64,000 nucleotides of DNA, from assembly GCF_027571405.1 (NCBI RefSeq), contig NZ_CP092968.1, positions 3,618,001 through 3,682,000 of the forward strand. The letters run 5' to 3'. The position numbers were made by a program, and so were the translations under genes. This document shows, in pieces, positions 1 to 8,802 of the stretch. This stretch comes from Methylocystis parvus OBBP. Lineage in GTDB: Bacteria; Pseudomonadota; Alphaproteobacteria; Rhizobiales; Beijerinckiaceae. Numbering within the stretch: position 1 is the first letter of the stretch; every line of letters starts with the position of its first letter. Below the pieces are notes generated by a model that was not told where the DNA came from, made no database searches, and saw only the letters and a list, made by a program, of their open reading frames with translations.

Positions 1-176
1 AGTCTTTCTTTTCTTCTGTTACGCGCTCAGCGGGACACAGTAAGCGTCGACGCGGCGGCCTGTCGCATGCCGTTTGGCGTCGTCGGGCGTGATGATGCGT
101 TTTCCGGCTTCGTGTTCGAGATAGTCTTCGAGGCTCCGTCGCGGATAAGTCTCACAACAATCCGTCGCCGTCGCAT

Positions 177-308
177 TCACCCCATCGCGGCGCGCATGAT
201 CGACGCGCCCTCGGGAACCGTGACGCTTTTTCCGCCGATCGTCAGCGTGACGCGCGTTTCCGACCGCGCCGCCGGCGCGCCAAAATCCGGTTCCTCGATC
301 AAAGTCAT
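177..308 (-). pseudogene. fdsA: N-terminal remnant of NAD-dependent formate dehydrogenase alpha subunit
   Basis: A 43-codon open frame begins with MTLIEEPDFGAP and continues with TLTIGGKSVTVPEGASIMRA, then stops at TGA. This matches the start of FdsA-type formate dehydrogenase alpha subunits, where a 2Fe-2S ferredoxin-like domain follows a VTVP.G.S.MRAA stretch. The cysteine motifs and the remaining 900 or so residues are absent. Past the stop, another frame runs leftwards to position 19 and encodes nothing I recognise, so the gene looks cut by a deletion or rearrangement about 42 residues in. The family match is from memory of FdsA N-termini and is fairly specific; the breakpoint cause is unknown. 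Confidence 0.6.
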
Positions 309-472
309 GGTTGCAATCCCTGTTCAGCGGCGATGCGCGCGCATGCGCTGGCCTCGGGCGTTTGAGCGAGACCCGCGCCAAGGCTCAAGAGGTGACTCCA
401 AAGTATCAGACGATCAAGATTGCAATATCGATCAAGCGATAAGGGATTTGAATTAACGCGTCTCAGCAGGAT

Positions 473-485
473 ACAAATACGAATA
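473..485 (+). repeat. 13-base motif shared with position 8442
   Basis: ACAAATACGAATA occurs here and again at 8442-8454. The two copies sit in AT-rich intergenic DNA on either side of the type I secretion/glycosidase locus. The identity is seen directly; the meaning (shared regulator site or boundary remnant) is unknown. Confidence 0.5.
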
Positions 486-501
486 GTTGAAGAAATATAG
501 T

Positions 502-518
502 ATTGTGCGTCGCACAAT
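502..518. promoter_or_regulatory. Palindromic operator-like site
   Basis: ATTGTGCG-T-CGCACAAT is a perfect inverted repeat with 8-base arms around a single base, inside AT-rich DNA. Its size suits a dimeric repressor. No gene is clearly positioned for control by it: the nearest downstream start on the minus strand is the fdsA remnant at 308. Confidence 0.35.
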
Positions 519-761
519 TTTAGGCATAACGGATTATATCTATGAAAATATTTTTCATCTACATAACGACCCTGCGATCAATGCGTCAGCAGCCTGTCCT
601 GAACATTTGGGCGGCGCATTGCAGGCGCGTGAGCGCCGTCCCGCCAGGATGCATAATACTCACCCAAGCGGAACATCAGCCAAATACACCTCTCCTTGCG
701 ATTTTCTCCTTTCAGCGCGGCGTCTGTTCAAAATCCGGCGTCAGGCGTCGATTGGCGGCTT

Positions 762-2171
762 CTATGTCGGCGGCGTCAATCCAAACCACTTGTCCCGAAC
801 CTGATTGAAATGCCGCTCGGGACTGTAGATATCGACGCCAAGTTTGAGCATGCCGGGGGAGAGCCTGCCGATGGCTGCGAGCACAGAATAGGAGGCGACA
901 ACCTTCGTATATTGGGAAGCAACCAGCCTGAGCCGCGCATTTAGGAGCGATTGTTGAGCGTTGAGAATGTCGAATGTGGTGCGCTGTCCGACCGCCGCTT
1001 CCTGCCGTACGCCGCCAAGCGCAATTTCGGCTGAACGCACGGCCGCGGCGCTTGAAGCGATGGAAGTTTTTGCGCTGTCGAGGCGCGCCAAGCTCGACAT
1101 GACTGCGGTGCGGACGACGTTGCGTTGGTCGTCGGCAGCGAGGCGCGCCTCTCCAAGCTGCTCCTTAGCCTTTCGTATCGACGCGTATTCCGCTCCGCCC
1201 TGATAGAGCGGCACGTTCAGAGTGACGCCGCCCTGCGCCGCAAACTGACGAGAACCGGTCACGCCGAAAAAAGAATCGTACTGCTGATAGACTTGGACGC
1301 CAGCCGACACGGTCGGCGCCAGCGCGCCCTCGGCAATCTTCACCGACAATTCGGCGCCAGCGATTTGATGTGTCGAAGCCAGCACGTCCGGGTGCTCGAG
1401 AAGTGCGATTCGCATGGCGGCCGCGGCCGATCGCGGCAAAGCCGCGTCAATGTTTGGCGCAGCCTCCAGGCGGCTCGGCTCGACGCCGATCACCTGACGG
1501 TATGTCGCGGCGCTCTCCTTCAACGTCGCTTGCGCCTCGGCGGCGTCCGAACGCGCCAGCGCCAGCGCCGCTTCCGCTTGCGCAACATCCGTCACGCTGA
1601 TTTCTCTCAGCTCGGCGCGAATGCGGGTTTGATTTAGTTGCTCTGCAAGCACCTGAACATTGCTGTTGCGCAATCGGACGATCGCCGTGTCGCGAAGAAC
1701 AAGCATGTACGCCTTGACAGCGTCGAGCAAGGTCGATTGCTCGACCCGGCGCAGCGCTTCGCGGCCCGCCATCACGCTCGCCTCCGCTTGCCTTGTTGAA
1801 TTGGCGGTCCGCCAGCCGTCGAAGAGCGTCTGTGACGCAGAGAAGTTGCCCCCCTTCGGGGAACCCAGGAATTCACCTGTTGTGAACGCCGTATTTCCGA
1901 AAGAATTTGTTCCGAGAGGTTGACGAAAATGGGAATACTGAACGCCCGCATTGGCGGCGGCGCCAAGAACGGGGCGCATGCCAGCCGCAGCTTTGGGAAC
2001 GTCCTCATCATGCGCGCGCAGGTTCGCGCGCTGCTGATTCAGGCTCGGGTTATTTTGATAAGCCCGGGCCAGGGCCCCCGTAAATGTTTCCGCGCGAGCG
2101 CCGAAAGCGAGAACGCCGAACGAGAAAATCATAGCTCCGCCGCGGATGGCTGAACTCAACGCGTGATTCAT
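762..2171 (-). CDS. TolC-family outer membrane efflux/secretion channel
   Basis: The 469-residue protein starts with a signal peptide (hydrophobic stretch ending GARA-ET). It then shows the TolC pattern: ALARAYQNNPSL near the N-terminus, two internally similar halves rich in Ala/Gln coiled coil, and NVPLYQGG and TFDILNAQQSLLNAR motifs in the second half. TolC trimers form the outer membrane barrel and periplasmic tunnel of type I secretion systems. It lies 355 bases downstream of the HlyD-like adaptor gene on the same strand, so it is probably the channel for that exporter. An AGGTAGGAT ribosome site precedes the ATG. The length is normal for the family. Confidence 0.92.
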   Translation of the reverse strand: MNHALSSAIRGGAMIFSFGVLAFGARAETFTGALARAYQNNPSLNQQRANLRAHDEDVPKAAAGMRPVLGAAANAGVQYSHFRQPLGTNSFGNTAFTTGEFLGSPKGGNFSASQTLFDGWRTANSTRQAEASVMAGREALRRVEQSTLLDAVKAYMLVLRDTAIVRLRNSNVQVLAEQLNQTRIRAELREISVTDVAQAEAALALARSDAAEAQATLKESAATYRQVIGVEPSRLEAAPNIDAALPRSAAAAMRIALLEHPDVLASTHQIAGAELSVKIAEGALAPTVSAGVQVYQQYDSFFGVTGSRQFAAQGGVTLNVPLYQGGAEYASIRKAKEQLGEARLAADDQRNVVRTAVMSSLARLDSAKTSIASSAAAVRSAEIALGGVRQEAAVGQRTTFDILNAQQSLLNARLRLVASQYTKVVASYSVLAAIGRLSPGMLKLGVDIYSPERHFNQVRDKWFGLTPPT

Positions 2172-2526
2172 ATCCTACCTGCTGGAATTCGAATGCGGAA
2201 GCGAAAGCGAACAGGCGCGTAATTCCTCTCGCATTTTCAGGCGGCCGTTAGGTCCGCGGCGCCAAAGGCTGCGGGGGAATCGCTTCTTACGCGGCGTTCG
2301 CCAAGAGAGGCGCGCCGCCGCCGTCCAATCGCATAAGGCTGGCATGGGCATGTTGGTCCCTCGGGAGGTTGTCGCGCGTCGCCGGAACGCGCTTGCTCGA
2401 GAGCGTGGCGCCGCATCGGCTTGTGATCCGCCCGCTCTCGCAACGTGTAGCTTGAACGCGACGGAACTAAGGACCAACGTGGACAAAGCTTGATCTTAAC
2501 ACGGCGAGGTCGTGTCACAGACGGGC
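2172..2526. other. Intergenic between adaptor and channel genes
   Basis: No credible gene is seen in these 355 bases. A weak hairpin (ACACG...CGTGT, about 2499-2515) lies just past the end of the adaptor gene and could slow or end transcription, but there is no T-run. The channel gene presumably has its own promoter here; I could not identify one. Confidence 0.4.
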
Positions 2527-3957
2527 TTATCGTTCCCGCATGGATTCCTGACGTTGCTTTTCCAGCGGCGACAGCAGATATCCGATGATCCGGCGCGACC
2601 CGGTCTTGATTTCGACCGTTACGGTCATGCCGGGCGTAAGCGTCTCCCAATTGTCGTCAACCTGCATGCCGTTTCGGTCGAGCGAGACGCGCGCGACATA
2701 GCTCGCGTCTTCTTTCGCTTCGGGAGCGGTGGAACCTCCATCCTCAGTCGAGCGCGTCGGCCCCGCGGGAGTCACGGCGTCGCGAGAGACATTCGAAACC
2801 TTGCCGGGCAACAAGCCATAACGCGTGAAATTAAAGGCCGCGACTTTCACGCTGACCTCCTGGCCGGGGTGAACGAAACCGACATCCTGGTTGGCGAGCA
2901 CCGCCTCGATCTCGAGATCGCTATTTTCCGGCACGACAACCGCCAGCGGCTGTGCGGGCGTGACGACTCCGCCGACAGTATGCACGGCGAGTTGCTGCAC
3001 CACGCCTTCCACAGGCGCGGTGAGCCTTTGAAGCCTCGTCCGTCGTTCGGCCTTGACCATATCCTGCGAGAGCGCCGCGACGCGCAGCTCGGCCGCGGCG
3101 AGATCGGCGATGACGCCGCGTTTATACTCCGCTGCTGTGCGCTCGAGCGTCTCGTGCAGCGCCGCGAGCGCGGCGTCCGCTTCCTGCAGCCGGCTTTTCT
3201 GGAGCGTGAGATCCTGTTTCATCGTCACCAGCTCCTGAAACTCGGTCAGGTATACGAGTCGGGTGCCGAGCTGCTTGTCGTAGAGCGTCTTGCGCAAGTC
3301 GACGCGCTCCTGAAGCACTGGAATTGTCGCTTCGAGCTTGGCGGCGCCCGCGGCGACGGTCGCGCGCTCGGCTTGCCGCTGCGCGAACTGATGCTCGATC
3401 TCGGCGAGTCTGGCCTTTTGCTCCGACGTCTGCGCGGCGAGGAACTGGCGTTGCGTCTCGATCTGAACCGCGCTCGCGCCCGCCGGCGGCGTCAACAGCT
3501 TGCGCGGCTCCGCGGCGCGATTGTCCTGCCAGGAAAGTGTGGCGCGCAGGCGCGCGACGTCGAGTTCAGCGGCGACGAGGTCGTTTCTGAAACGCTCCCG
3601 CTCGGCGCTCGTCATGGTCGGGTCAAGCTCGATCAGCACGTCGCCGGCCTGCACCTTCTGGCCGTCGCGCACATGGATGGCGCTGACGACGCCTGTCTCG
3701 AAAGGCTGAATGATCTTGCTGCGCCCGCTTGGAACGATCCGGCCGTTCGCCGTGGCGATAATGTCGACCGAGCCCAAACTCGCCCAGATCAGGGCGAAGC
3801 AAAAGGCGCCGATGATCGTCGCGCCGATGGCGCGGCCTATTGGCGAGGGAGGGGTCTCCACGATTTCGAGCGCTGCAGGCAGGAACGCGATTTCATGTGC
3901 GACGGGCGCGCGTTTCCGCCGGGGAAAGGGGACGATGTTCGGGCTAGGCGACGTCAT
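2527..3957 (-). CDS. HlyD-family type I secretion membrane fusion protein
   Basis: The 476-residue protein has a cytoplasmic N-terminus, a single membrane segment near residues 38-60, a lipoyl-like half motif (RIVPSGRSKIIQPFETGVV), a long coiled-coil hairpin (about residues 110-290), and a C-terminal barrel ending in a TPGMTVTVEIKTG element. These are the standard features of HlyD/PrtE adaptors, which link the inner membrane ABC exporter to TolC. Its ATG overlaps the last 14 bases of the exporter gene, so the two are translationally coupled in one operon. Confidence 0.93.
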   Translation of the reverse strand: MTSPSPNIVPFPRRKRAPVAHEIAFLPAALEIVETPPSPIGRAIGATIIGAFCFALIWASLGSVDIIATANGRIVPSGRSKIIQPFETGVVSAIHVRDGQKVQAGDVLIELDPTMTSAERERFRNDLVAAELDVARLRATLSWQDNRAAEPRKLLTPPAGASAVQIETQRQFLAAQTSEQKARLAEIEHQFAQRQAERATVAAGAAKLEATIPVLQERVDLRKTLYDKQLGTRLVYLTEFQELVTMKQDLTLQKSRLQEADAALAALHETLERTAAEYKRGVIADLAAAELRVAALSQDMVKAERRTRLQRLTAPVEGVVQQLAVHTVGGVVTPAQPLAVVVPENSDLEIEAVLANQDVGFVHPGQEVSVKVAAFNFTRYGLLPGKVSNVSRDAVTPAGPTRSTEDGGSTAPEAKEDASYVARVSLDRNGMQVDDNWETLTPGMTVTVEIKTGSRRIIGYLLSPLEKQRQESMRER

Positions 3958-6607
3958 GACCCGCCTGCATCTGGTGAAGTTTCGAATAGCGGCCGTTCAT
4001 TCGGATCAGCTCGTCATGCGTGCCTTCTTCGACGATGCGCCCGTGCTCGATCGCGAGGATGCGATTGGCTCGCCGGACGGTTGATAGACGGTGGGCGATG
4101 ACGAAGACGGTGCGGCCGGCGGCGATGCGTTTCATGTTCTGCTGGATCGCGCGCTCGCTCTCGTAATCGAGAGCGCTGGTCGCTTCGTCGAAGATCAGAA
4201 TGCGAGGATCGGTGACAAGCGCGCGCGCGATGGCGATGCGCTGACGCTGTCCCCCGGACAATGAACCGCCGCGCTCGCCGACGATCGTGTCGTAGCCTTC
4301 GGGCAGTTCGAGGATGAAGTCGTGCGCGCCAGCGAAATTCGCCGCCGTCATCACGCGCTCCATCGGCATGGCTGGATCGGCCAAAGCGATATTGTCGCGG
4401 ATGGACTGGTTGAACAGAAAGTTATCCTGAAGAACCACGGCGACTTGCCGGCGCAGCCATGCCATGTCCACCACCGAAAGATCGACGCCGTCGATCAGCA
4501 CGCGTCCTTTTTCCGGGACATAAAGGCGCTGCACCAGCTTCGCCAGGGTGCTCTTGCCCGAGCCGGACGAGCCGACGATCCCGATAATCTCGCCCTGTTT
4601 CACGGTGAAATTCACATCGTCGAGCGTGGTCGCGCCATCGACGCGATAGCGGAAGGTAACGTGTTCGAAGGTAACTTCCCCTCGAATGGCGGGCAGTGCG
4701 ACGCGCCCGGGGCTGAAACTCGGCTCGGGCGCCGTATTGAGGATGTCGCCCATACGCTCGACCGACAGCCGGGCTTGGTGGAATTCCTGCCACATCTGCG
4801 CAAGCCGCAACACCGGCGAGCTGACGCGGCCCGACAGCATGTTGAAGGCGACCAATTCGCCGACCGTCAAATCTCCGGAGATCACCAGCCGCGCGCCGAA
4901 ATAAAGCGTCGCGGCGCCGACGAGTTTGTTGATGGTCTGCACGACCTCGCTCGCCTTGTTGTTGAGATCGAGCACGCGGAAGCTCGAAGCGACATAGCCG
5001 GCGAGCTGCTCTTCCCAACGTCGCTGCATTTGTGGCTCGACCGCCATCGACTTCAGCGTCTCGATCCCGGTGACGCATTCGACGAGGAAGGCCTGATTCT
5101 CCGCTCCGCGTCTGAATTTTTCGTCCAGTCTGCGCCGGAACAGCGGCGTCGCGCCCGCCGAGATGGCGATGTAAAGGGGAAAGGAGGCGACGACGATCAG
5201 GCTCAACGTCGTCGAATAGTAGAGCATGACGCCGAGGAAGGCGAAAGTGAAGACAAGATCGACGACGAGCGTCAGCGCCGAGCTCGTGAGGAACTGCCTG
5301 ATATTCTCGAGCTCGCGCACACGCGCCAGCGAGTCGCCGACCCGACGGGATTGAAAATATGCGATCGGCAGCGCGAGCAGATGGCGGAACAGACGCGCGC
5401 CAAGTTCGACGTCGATCCGGTTCGTCGTGTGAGAGAAGAGATAGGTCCGCAAGACGCCCAGCACGCCTTCGGCCACCGTCATCGCCGCGAGGCCGGCCAC
5501 CAGCACGTTCAGCGTGCTCATGCTTCGATGCACGAGCACTTTGTCGATCACGACCTGGAAAAACAAGGGAGATACGAGCGCAAACAATTGCAGGAAGAAG
5601 GAGGCGACCAGAACCTCGCCGAGCAGTCGGCGGTATTTGTGCACGGCGCCGAGAAACCAGCCAATATCGAATCGGCTATGAAGATCGGCAAGTGCGGCCC
5701 GTCGCGCCATCAGCACCAGCCGCCCGTCCCAGATCGCCTCGAACTCCGCGCGGCTCATGGTCTCCGGACCCGATGCGCCGGGACGCTGCAGCAGAACCTT
5801 ATCCTCCGCGACGGCTCCCAGGATGAGAAAGCCGCCATCGCACAGCGCGGCAATCGCCGGCAGCGGCGTGTTCGCCAGACGATCCCAGTGAGTGACGCAC
5901 AGGCTCGCCTTGAGTCCCATGCTTTTTCCGCAACGAAGCATTTCCACGACGCCGACGAGCGAGACGCCGAGCCGGTGCTGAATTTGAGCGGGGTCGGCGC
6001 CGACGCCATGGTAGCCAAGAAGCAATACGAGCGCGCTGAGACCGGATTCGTCCGCCGCCGCCGCTACGGCCGTCGCGGACATGTCGGGTTTTGAACGAAA
6101 GCGGCTCGAGAGTTTGGCGTATAATTCGTTCATCGCGGCGGCGAAGCCGGTTACGATGGGGCCGCGCAGCCGTGCGATGCGCGCCGCAAGCGCCTCACGG
6201 TCCGCAAGCGCGTCAGGGCTTTTCGACGTGGGCAGAAGAACGCGACCGCTCCATTCGCGCTCGAACTCGGTGCGGCTCAGCACTTCCGGCTTCGGCTCCG
6301 TGGACGAGGGACGCACCACGACGACGCCGTCCTCAGCTATTTTGCCGACAACAAGAAAGCCGCCGGCGCGCAAAATCGCGATTCCGGGCAGCGGCGTCCG
6401 CGCGAGTTTGGCCCAATCAGTCGTGGTTGCGCGGATCGTAACGCCGAATTCACGCGCCCGGTTCATTATGTCCGTCAGACCCAAGTCCACTCCCGGGCGC
6501 TTGGCGAACTGGTCGGGACGCACGCTGGCGACGCCATGCAGACGCAAAAAGACCGAGAGCGCAAAAGCGCCGGAATCGGGCAGGGCGGCGTTGTTTTGCT
6601 TGATCAT
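3944..6607 (-). CDS. Type I secretion ABC exporter with two C39-like domains
   Basis: The chosen start (MIKQNNAALPDSG) gives 887 residues. Two tandem C39-peptidase-like domains occupy about residues 10-130 and 170-290; both keep the ..SG..AL..LL..HGV.. and ..W..LA.TPLP.IA.. blocks but lack the catalytic cysteine, as in exporters of uncleaved substrates. Six membrane segments follow (about 310-600). The nucleotide-binding domain carries Walker A GSSGSGKST, signature LSGGQRQR, Walker B ILIFDEATSALD and switch AHRLST. The duplicated N-terminal domain makes it longer than the usual 700-720 residues. An upstream in-frame ATG at 6847 would add sequence lying inside the glycosidase gene and looks wrong. 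It probably exports the adjacent glycosidase. Confidence 0.93.
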   Translation of the reverse strand: MIKQNNAALPDSGAFALSVFLRLHGVASVRPDQFAKRPGVDLGLTDIMNRAREFGVTIRATTTDWAKLARTPLPGIAILRAGGFLVVGKIAEDGVVVVRPSSTEPKPEVLSRTEFEREWSGRVLLPTSKSPDALADREALAARIARLRGPIVTGFAAAMNELYAKLSSRFRSKPDMSATAVAAAADESGLSALVLLLGYHGVGADPAQIQHRLGVSLVGVVEMLRCGKSMGLKASLCVTHWDRLANTPLPAIAALCDGGFLILGAVAEDKVLLQRPGASGPETMSRAEFEAIWDGRLVLMARRAALADLHSRFDIGWFLGAVHKYRRLLGEVLVASFFLQLFALVSPLFFQVVIDKVLVHRSMSTLNVLVAGLAAMTVAEGVLGVLRTYLFSHTTNRIDVELGARLFRHLLALPIAYFQSRRVGDSLARVRELENIRQFLTSSALTLVVDLVFTFAFLGVMLYYSTTLSLIVVASFPLYIAISAGATPLFRRRLDEKFRRGAENQAFLVECVTGIETLKSMAVEPQMQRRWEEQLAGYVASSFRVLDLNNKASEVVQTINKLVGAATLYFGARLVISGDLTVGELVAFNMLSGRVSSPVLRLAQMWQEFHQARLSVERMGDILNTAPEPSFSPGRVALPAIRGEVTFEHVTFRYRVDGATTLDDVNFTVKQGEIIGIVGSSGSGKSTLAKLVQRLYVPEKGRVLIDGVDLSVVDMAWLRRQVAVVLQDNFLFNQSIRDNIALADPAMPMERVMTAANFAGAHDFILELPEGYDTIVGERGGSLSGGQRQRIAIARALVTDPRILIFDEATSALDYESERAIQQNMKRIAAGRTVFVIAHRLSTVRRANRILAIEHGRIVEEGTHDELIRMNGRYSKLHQMQAGHDVA

Positions 6608-6725
6608 CTGTCGTCTTGTTCGTGAGCGCGCATCGGGCGCGATGAAAGCCCCGCACAGAACGTGCGTTCCAGCTTCCTCTGATCTCGAGAGCGTCCCGGG
6701 CGCGGAGCCCGGGACGCGTTTTCGC

Positions 6726-8060
6726 TTAGTGCCGCGTCGCGAGGAAGGATTCGTAGCGCGGCGTCGCGCTCGCCATTTGAGTGACGGTCGCGGGCGAGCT
6801 TGCGGCTGGAGCGAAGCCGCCAGCCATACATTGCTGTAGCAGCGCAAGGCTCTGGTTCGTCGCCGACGTTGGCGGCGCGCTCGACGTCGTCCCGCTCATA
6901 GCGTTCGACGTCTGGAATCCCGGCAGCGACGTTTGAGTCGCGCCGGACAGGGACGTTTGGGTCGCGTCGGACAGGCTGGCCGGCTGCACGCTCGAATTCG
7001 GCGTCGCTGCGGCGGCCATAGCATCCGACGGGCTGGGCGAAACGGAGCTTGCTTGCGCAGCGGCGGGCGAGTTTTGCGCGAGCGCGTTGCGCTGATGATA
7101 ATGGTGACGCCATTTGTTCGACGTCGACGTCGGGGTTGTCGGAGGCGTGGTGGGAGCCGTTGGCGTCGTTGGGTTTGTCGGCGTCGTGGGGGTTGTCGGA
7201 GTTGTTGGATTTTCAGGCGCTGTCGGGCCGGCGATGGTGACATTGCCGCCGGTCACCGTTTGGCCGCTCTTCTGGTAGAGTTGCACGCTAGCGACCTGCA
7301 TCGGCATGGTTTGGGGCGTCGAGCTGCCGAAAGTCGTATGCCAGCCAGAGGCGGCGGAGTTCGCGACCTGCTCGTCCATGATCAACTGCATCGGCTCGGT
7401 GGGGATCGGAGCCTGCGCGCTGGTGACTTGCCCGATCTGCTTGCCGTCGAGATACCAGGTGATCGACTTTCCCGGGTCCCAGTCAATGCCGTATTTGTGG
7501 TAACCGGCCGTGAGATCGACGCCCGCGTCGACCGTTCCGCCGAAAACGCCGTTCGGCGTGTGCACATGGTAGGACAAGACATTATTGGGATTCGTCGATC
7601 CCTTGGTGTATCCGCCCTCCTGGATGTCGATTTCGAAATTGTCGCCGCCCGTTGCGCCCTTGCCGGGCATCAGCCAGAGACCGGGCCATGACCCATTTCC
7701 TGCCGGCGCTTTCATGTCGATCTCGAGATAGCCGCCGGTGAACTGGAACTTGCCGTAGCTGGAGATCGCGCCGGATGTCTCCGGAACCGTTGCGGGATTG
7801 CCGGCGATTGTTTGCTTTGTCGCCGTCAGCGTCAGTCCATTGTTGACCGACACTTGCGAAGGCATGAAATATTCGGCGTCATATTGCGCGCCGACGCCGC
7901 TGCCGCCGTTTGGTCCCGCATTCCAGGGGGAGCCGTTGGCCGCCGCCGAGGTGACATATGTGTTCCATGCGCTGCTGTTCAGTTTGTCGCCAGCGAAATT
8001 GTCGCTGAAAACGAGATTGTTCGCGCTGTAGCCAGCGGGTGGCGTGGAGTTTGTTGCCAT
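6726..8060 (-). CDS. Family 16 glycosidase, probable type I secreted beta-glucanase
   Basis: The 444-residue protein starts MATNSTPPAG with an AGGA ribosome site and has no classical signal peptide. Residues about 10-235 form a GH16 fold: WPGLWLMP followed by FEIDIQEGG, which holds the nucleophile and acid/base glutamates in the canonical EIDxxE spacing. A Pro/Thr repeat linker (TTPTTPTTPTNPTTP) follows, then a low-complexity Ser/Ala/Gln tail ending SFLATRH. GH16 enzymes of this group cut beta-glucans or exopolysaccharide. Lack of a Sec signal and the position directly upstream of a type I exporter suggest it is the exporter's cargo, although calcium-binding RTX repeats are missing. Exact substrate is not predictable. 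Confidence 0.88.
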   Translation of the reverse strand: MATNSTPPAGYSANNLVFSDNFAGDKLNSSAWNTYVTSAAANGSPWNAGPNGGSGVGAQYDAEYFMPSQVSVNNGLTLTATKQTIAGNPATVPETSGAISSYGKFQFTGGYLEIDMKAPAGNGSWPGLWLMPGKGATGGDNFEIDIQEGGYTKGSTNPNNVLSYHVHTPNGVFGGTVDAGVDLTAGYHKYGIDWDPGKSITWYLDGKQIGQVTSAQAPIPTEPMQLIMDEQVANSAASGWHTTFGSSTPQTMPMQVASVQLYQKSGQTVTGGNVTIAGPTAPENPTTPTTPTTPTNPTTPTAPTTPPTTPTSTSNKWRHHYHQRNALAQNSPAAAQASSVSPSPSDAMAAAATPNSSVQPASLSDATQTSLSGATQTSLPGFQTSNAMSGTTSSAPPTSATNQSLALLQQCMAGGFAPAASSPATVTQMASATPRYESFLATRH

Positions 8061-8802
8061 GTAAAATCCTCGTGGGCTTCGAACCCCCAGCCCGAAGCAA
8101 GTGACAAGCCTCCCCGCCACGCAACATTGCTGCTGCATAGATCAAGCGACAGATTTGTGAGTGTGCGGATCCCAACCGTCGGCGCGACGGCGAACGATAG
8201 CCTGTCAAGCTCTCGTATTTTTTTGATACGGTTCAAATATGGCGAAAATTATTACTAAAACAGAAGTTTGCCGATAGGCGGCTTTGCCGCTTTTCAGCCG
8301 GGCCGATGAAGGATTGACGCCACAATCGCTGCAAGATTTATCATTTGTAGGATGATTGCTTGTGCAAATTTCGGTTCATGACTGCGGCGCGCATTTGCAA
8401 CAATAGATGAGCGCCGCGTTTCGACCATGATCAGAACAGTCACAAATACGAATAATCACAAATACGGCTTCGGCGATGCGCTGAATCTGCGCTCCCTTCG
8501 TCGCGTCGCAAGCGCAGGATCAGTTCGCCATGTGCGCGGGATCAGGCGAAGGGCGGTTACGCGACGTCCTTCGCGCCGACGCGAATGGCGAACCTTTCAG
8601 GTCCGCCACGGGCGAGCAAAAGGAGTTCGGCCTCAAATTTCGCCGGCCGGCTGGAGCGTCCTGTTGCAGGGCTGCCGGTTCGGCATTCGTCAGTCGAACA
8701 TCCTCGCGCCGGTCCCGCTCAACATCGCGTTTCTCCACGCCCCCCGTTGACGCCTCTCTTTCACCCTCATAGCTTGCGCGCCAACGCCATCCGGACCCGC
8801 CC
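8061..8802. other. Intergenic, partly AT-rich, no convincing gene
   Basis: This 740-base region separates the glycosidase and glyQ, which diverge. The part from about 8210 to 8480 is AT-rich and includes a small hairpin followed by T's (GCGGC-TTT-GCCGC-TTTTC, near 8279-8296) and two direct copies of TCACAAATACG. Open frames between 8427 and 8772 are rich in Arg and Ser, overlap one another and resemble no family I know, so they are left out. Promoters for both flanking genes probably lie here. Confidence 0.45.
8440..8466 (+). repeat. Tandem direct repeat TCACAAATACG
   Basis: TCACAAATACG occurs at 8440-8450 and at 8456-8466, 16 bases apart start to start. The first copy extends into ACAAATACGAATA, which is identical to 473-485. 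The spacing suggests binding sites for one protein on nearly the same DNA face, but no regulator is identified. Confidence 0.45.

Larger units (their letters stand above)
309..761. other. Intergenic, AT-rich, no convincing gene
   Basis: This stretch lies between the fdsA remnant and the TolC-like gene. It is clearly more AT-rich than the surroundings (about positions 440-560). Short open frames here have no recognisable product and poor codon use. It carries a perfect palindrome at 502-518 and one copy of a 13-base motif shared with the far end of the secretion locus (473-485). Confidence 0.5.

Noticed and set aside
2512..4101. Long plus-strand open frame of 529 codons
   Set aside because: It is antisense to the HlyD-family gene, is Arg/His-rich without domains, and arises from high GC third positions.
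8427..8772. Two overlapping plus-strand open frames before glyQ
   Set aside because: Compositions are Arg/Ser-rich, frames overlap each other and no family is recognised; treated as non-coding.
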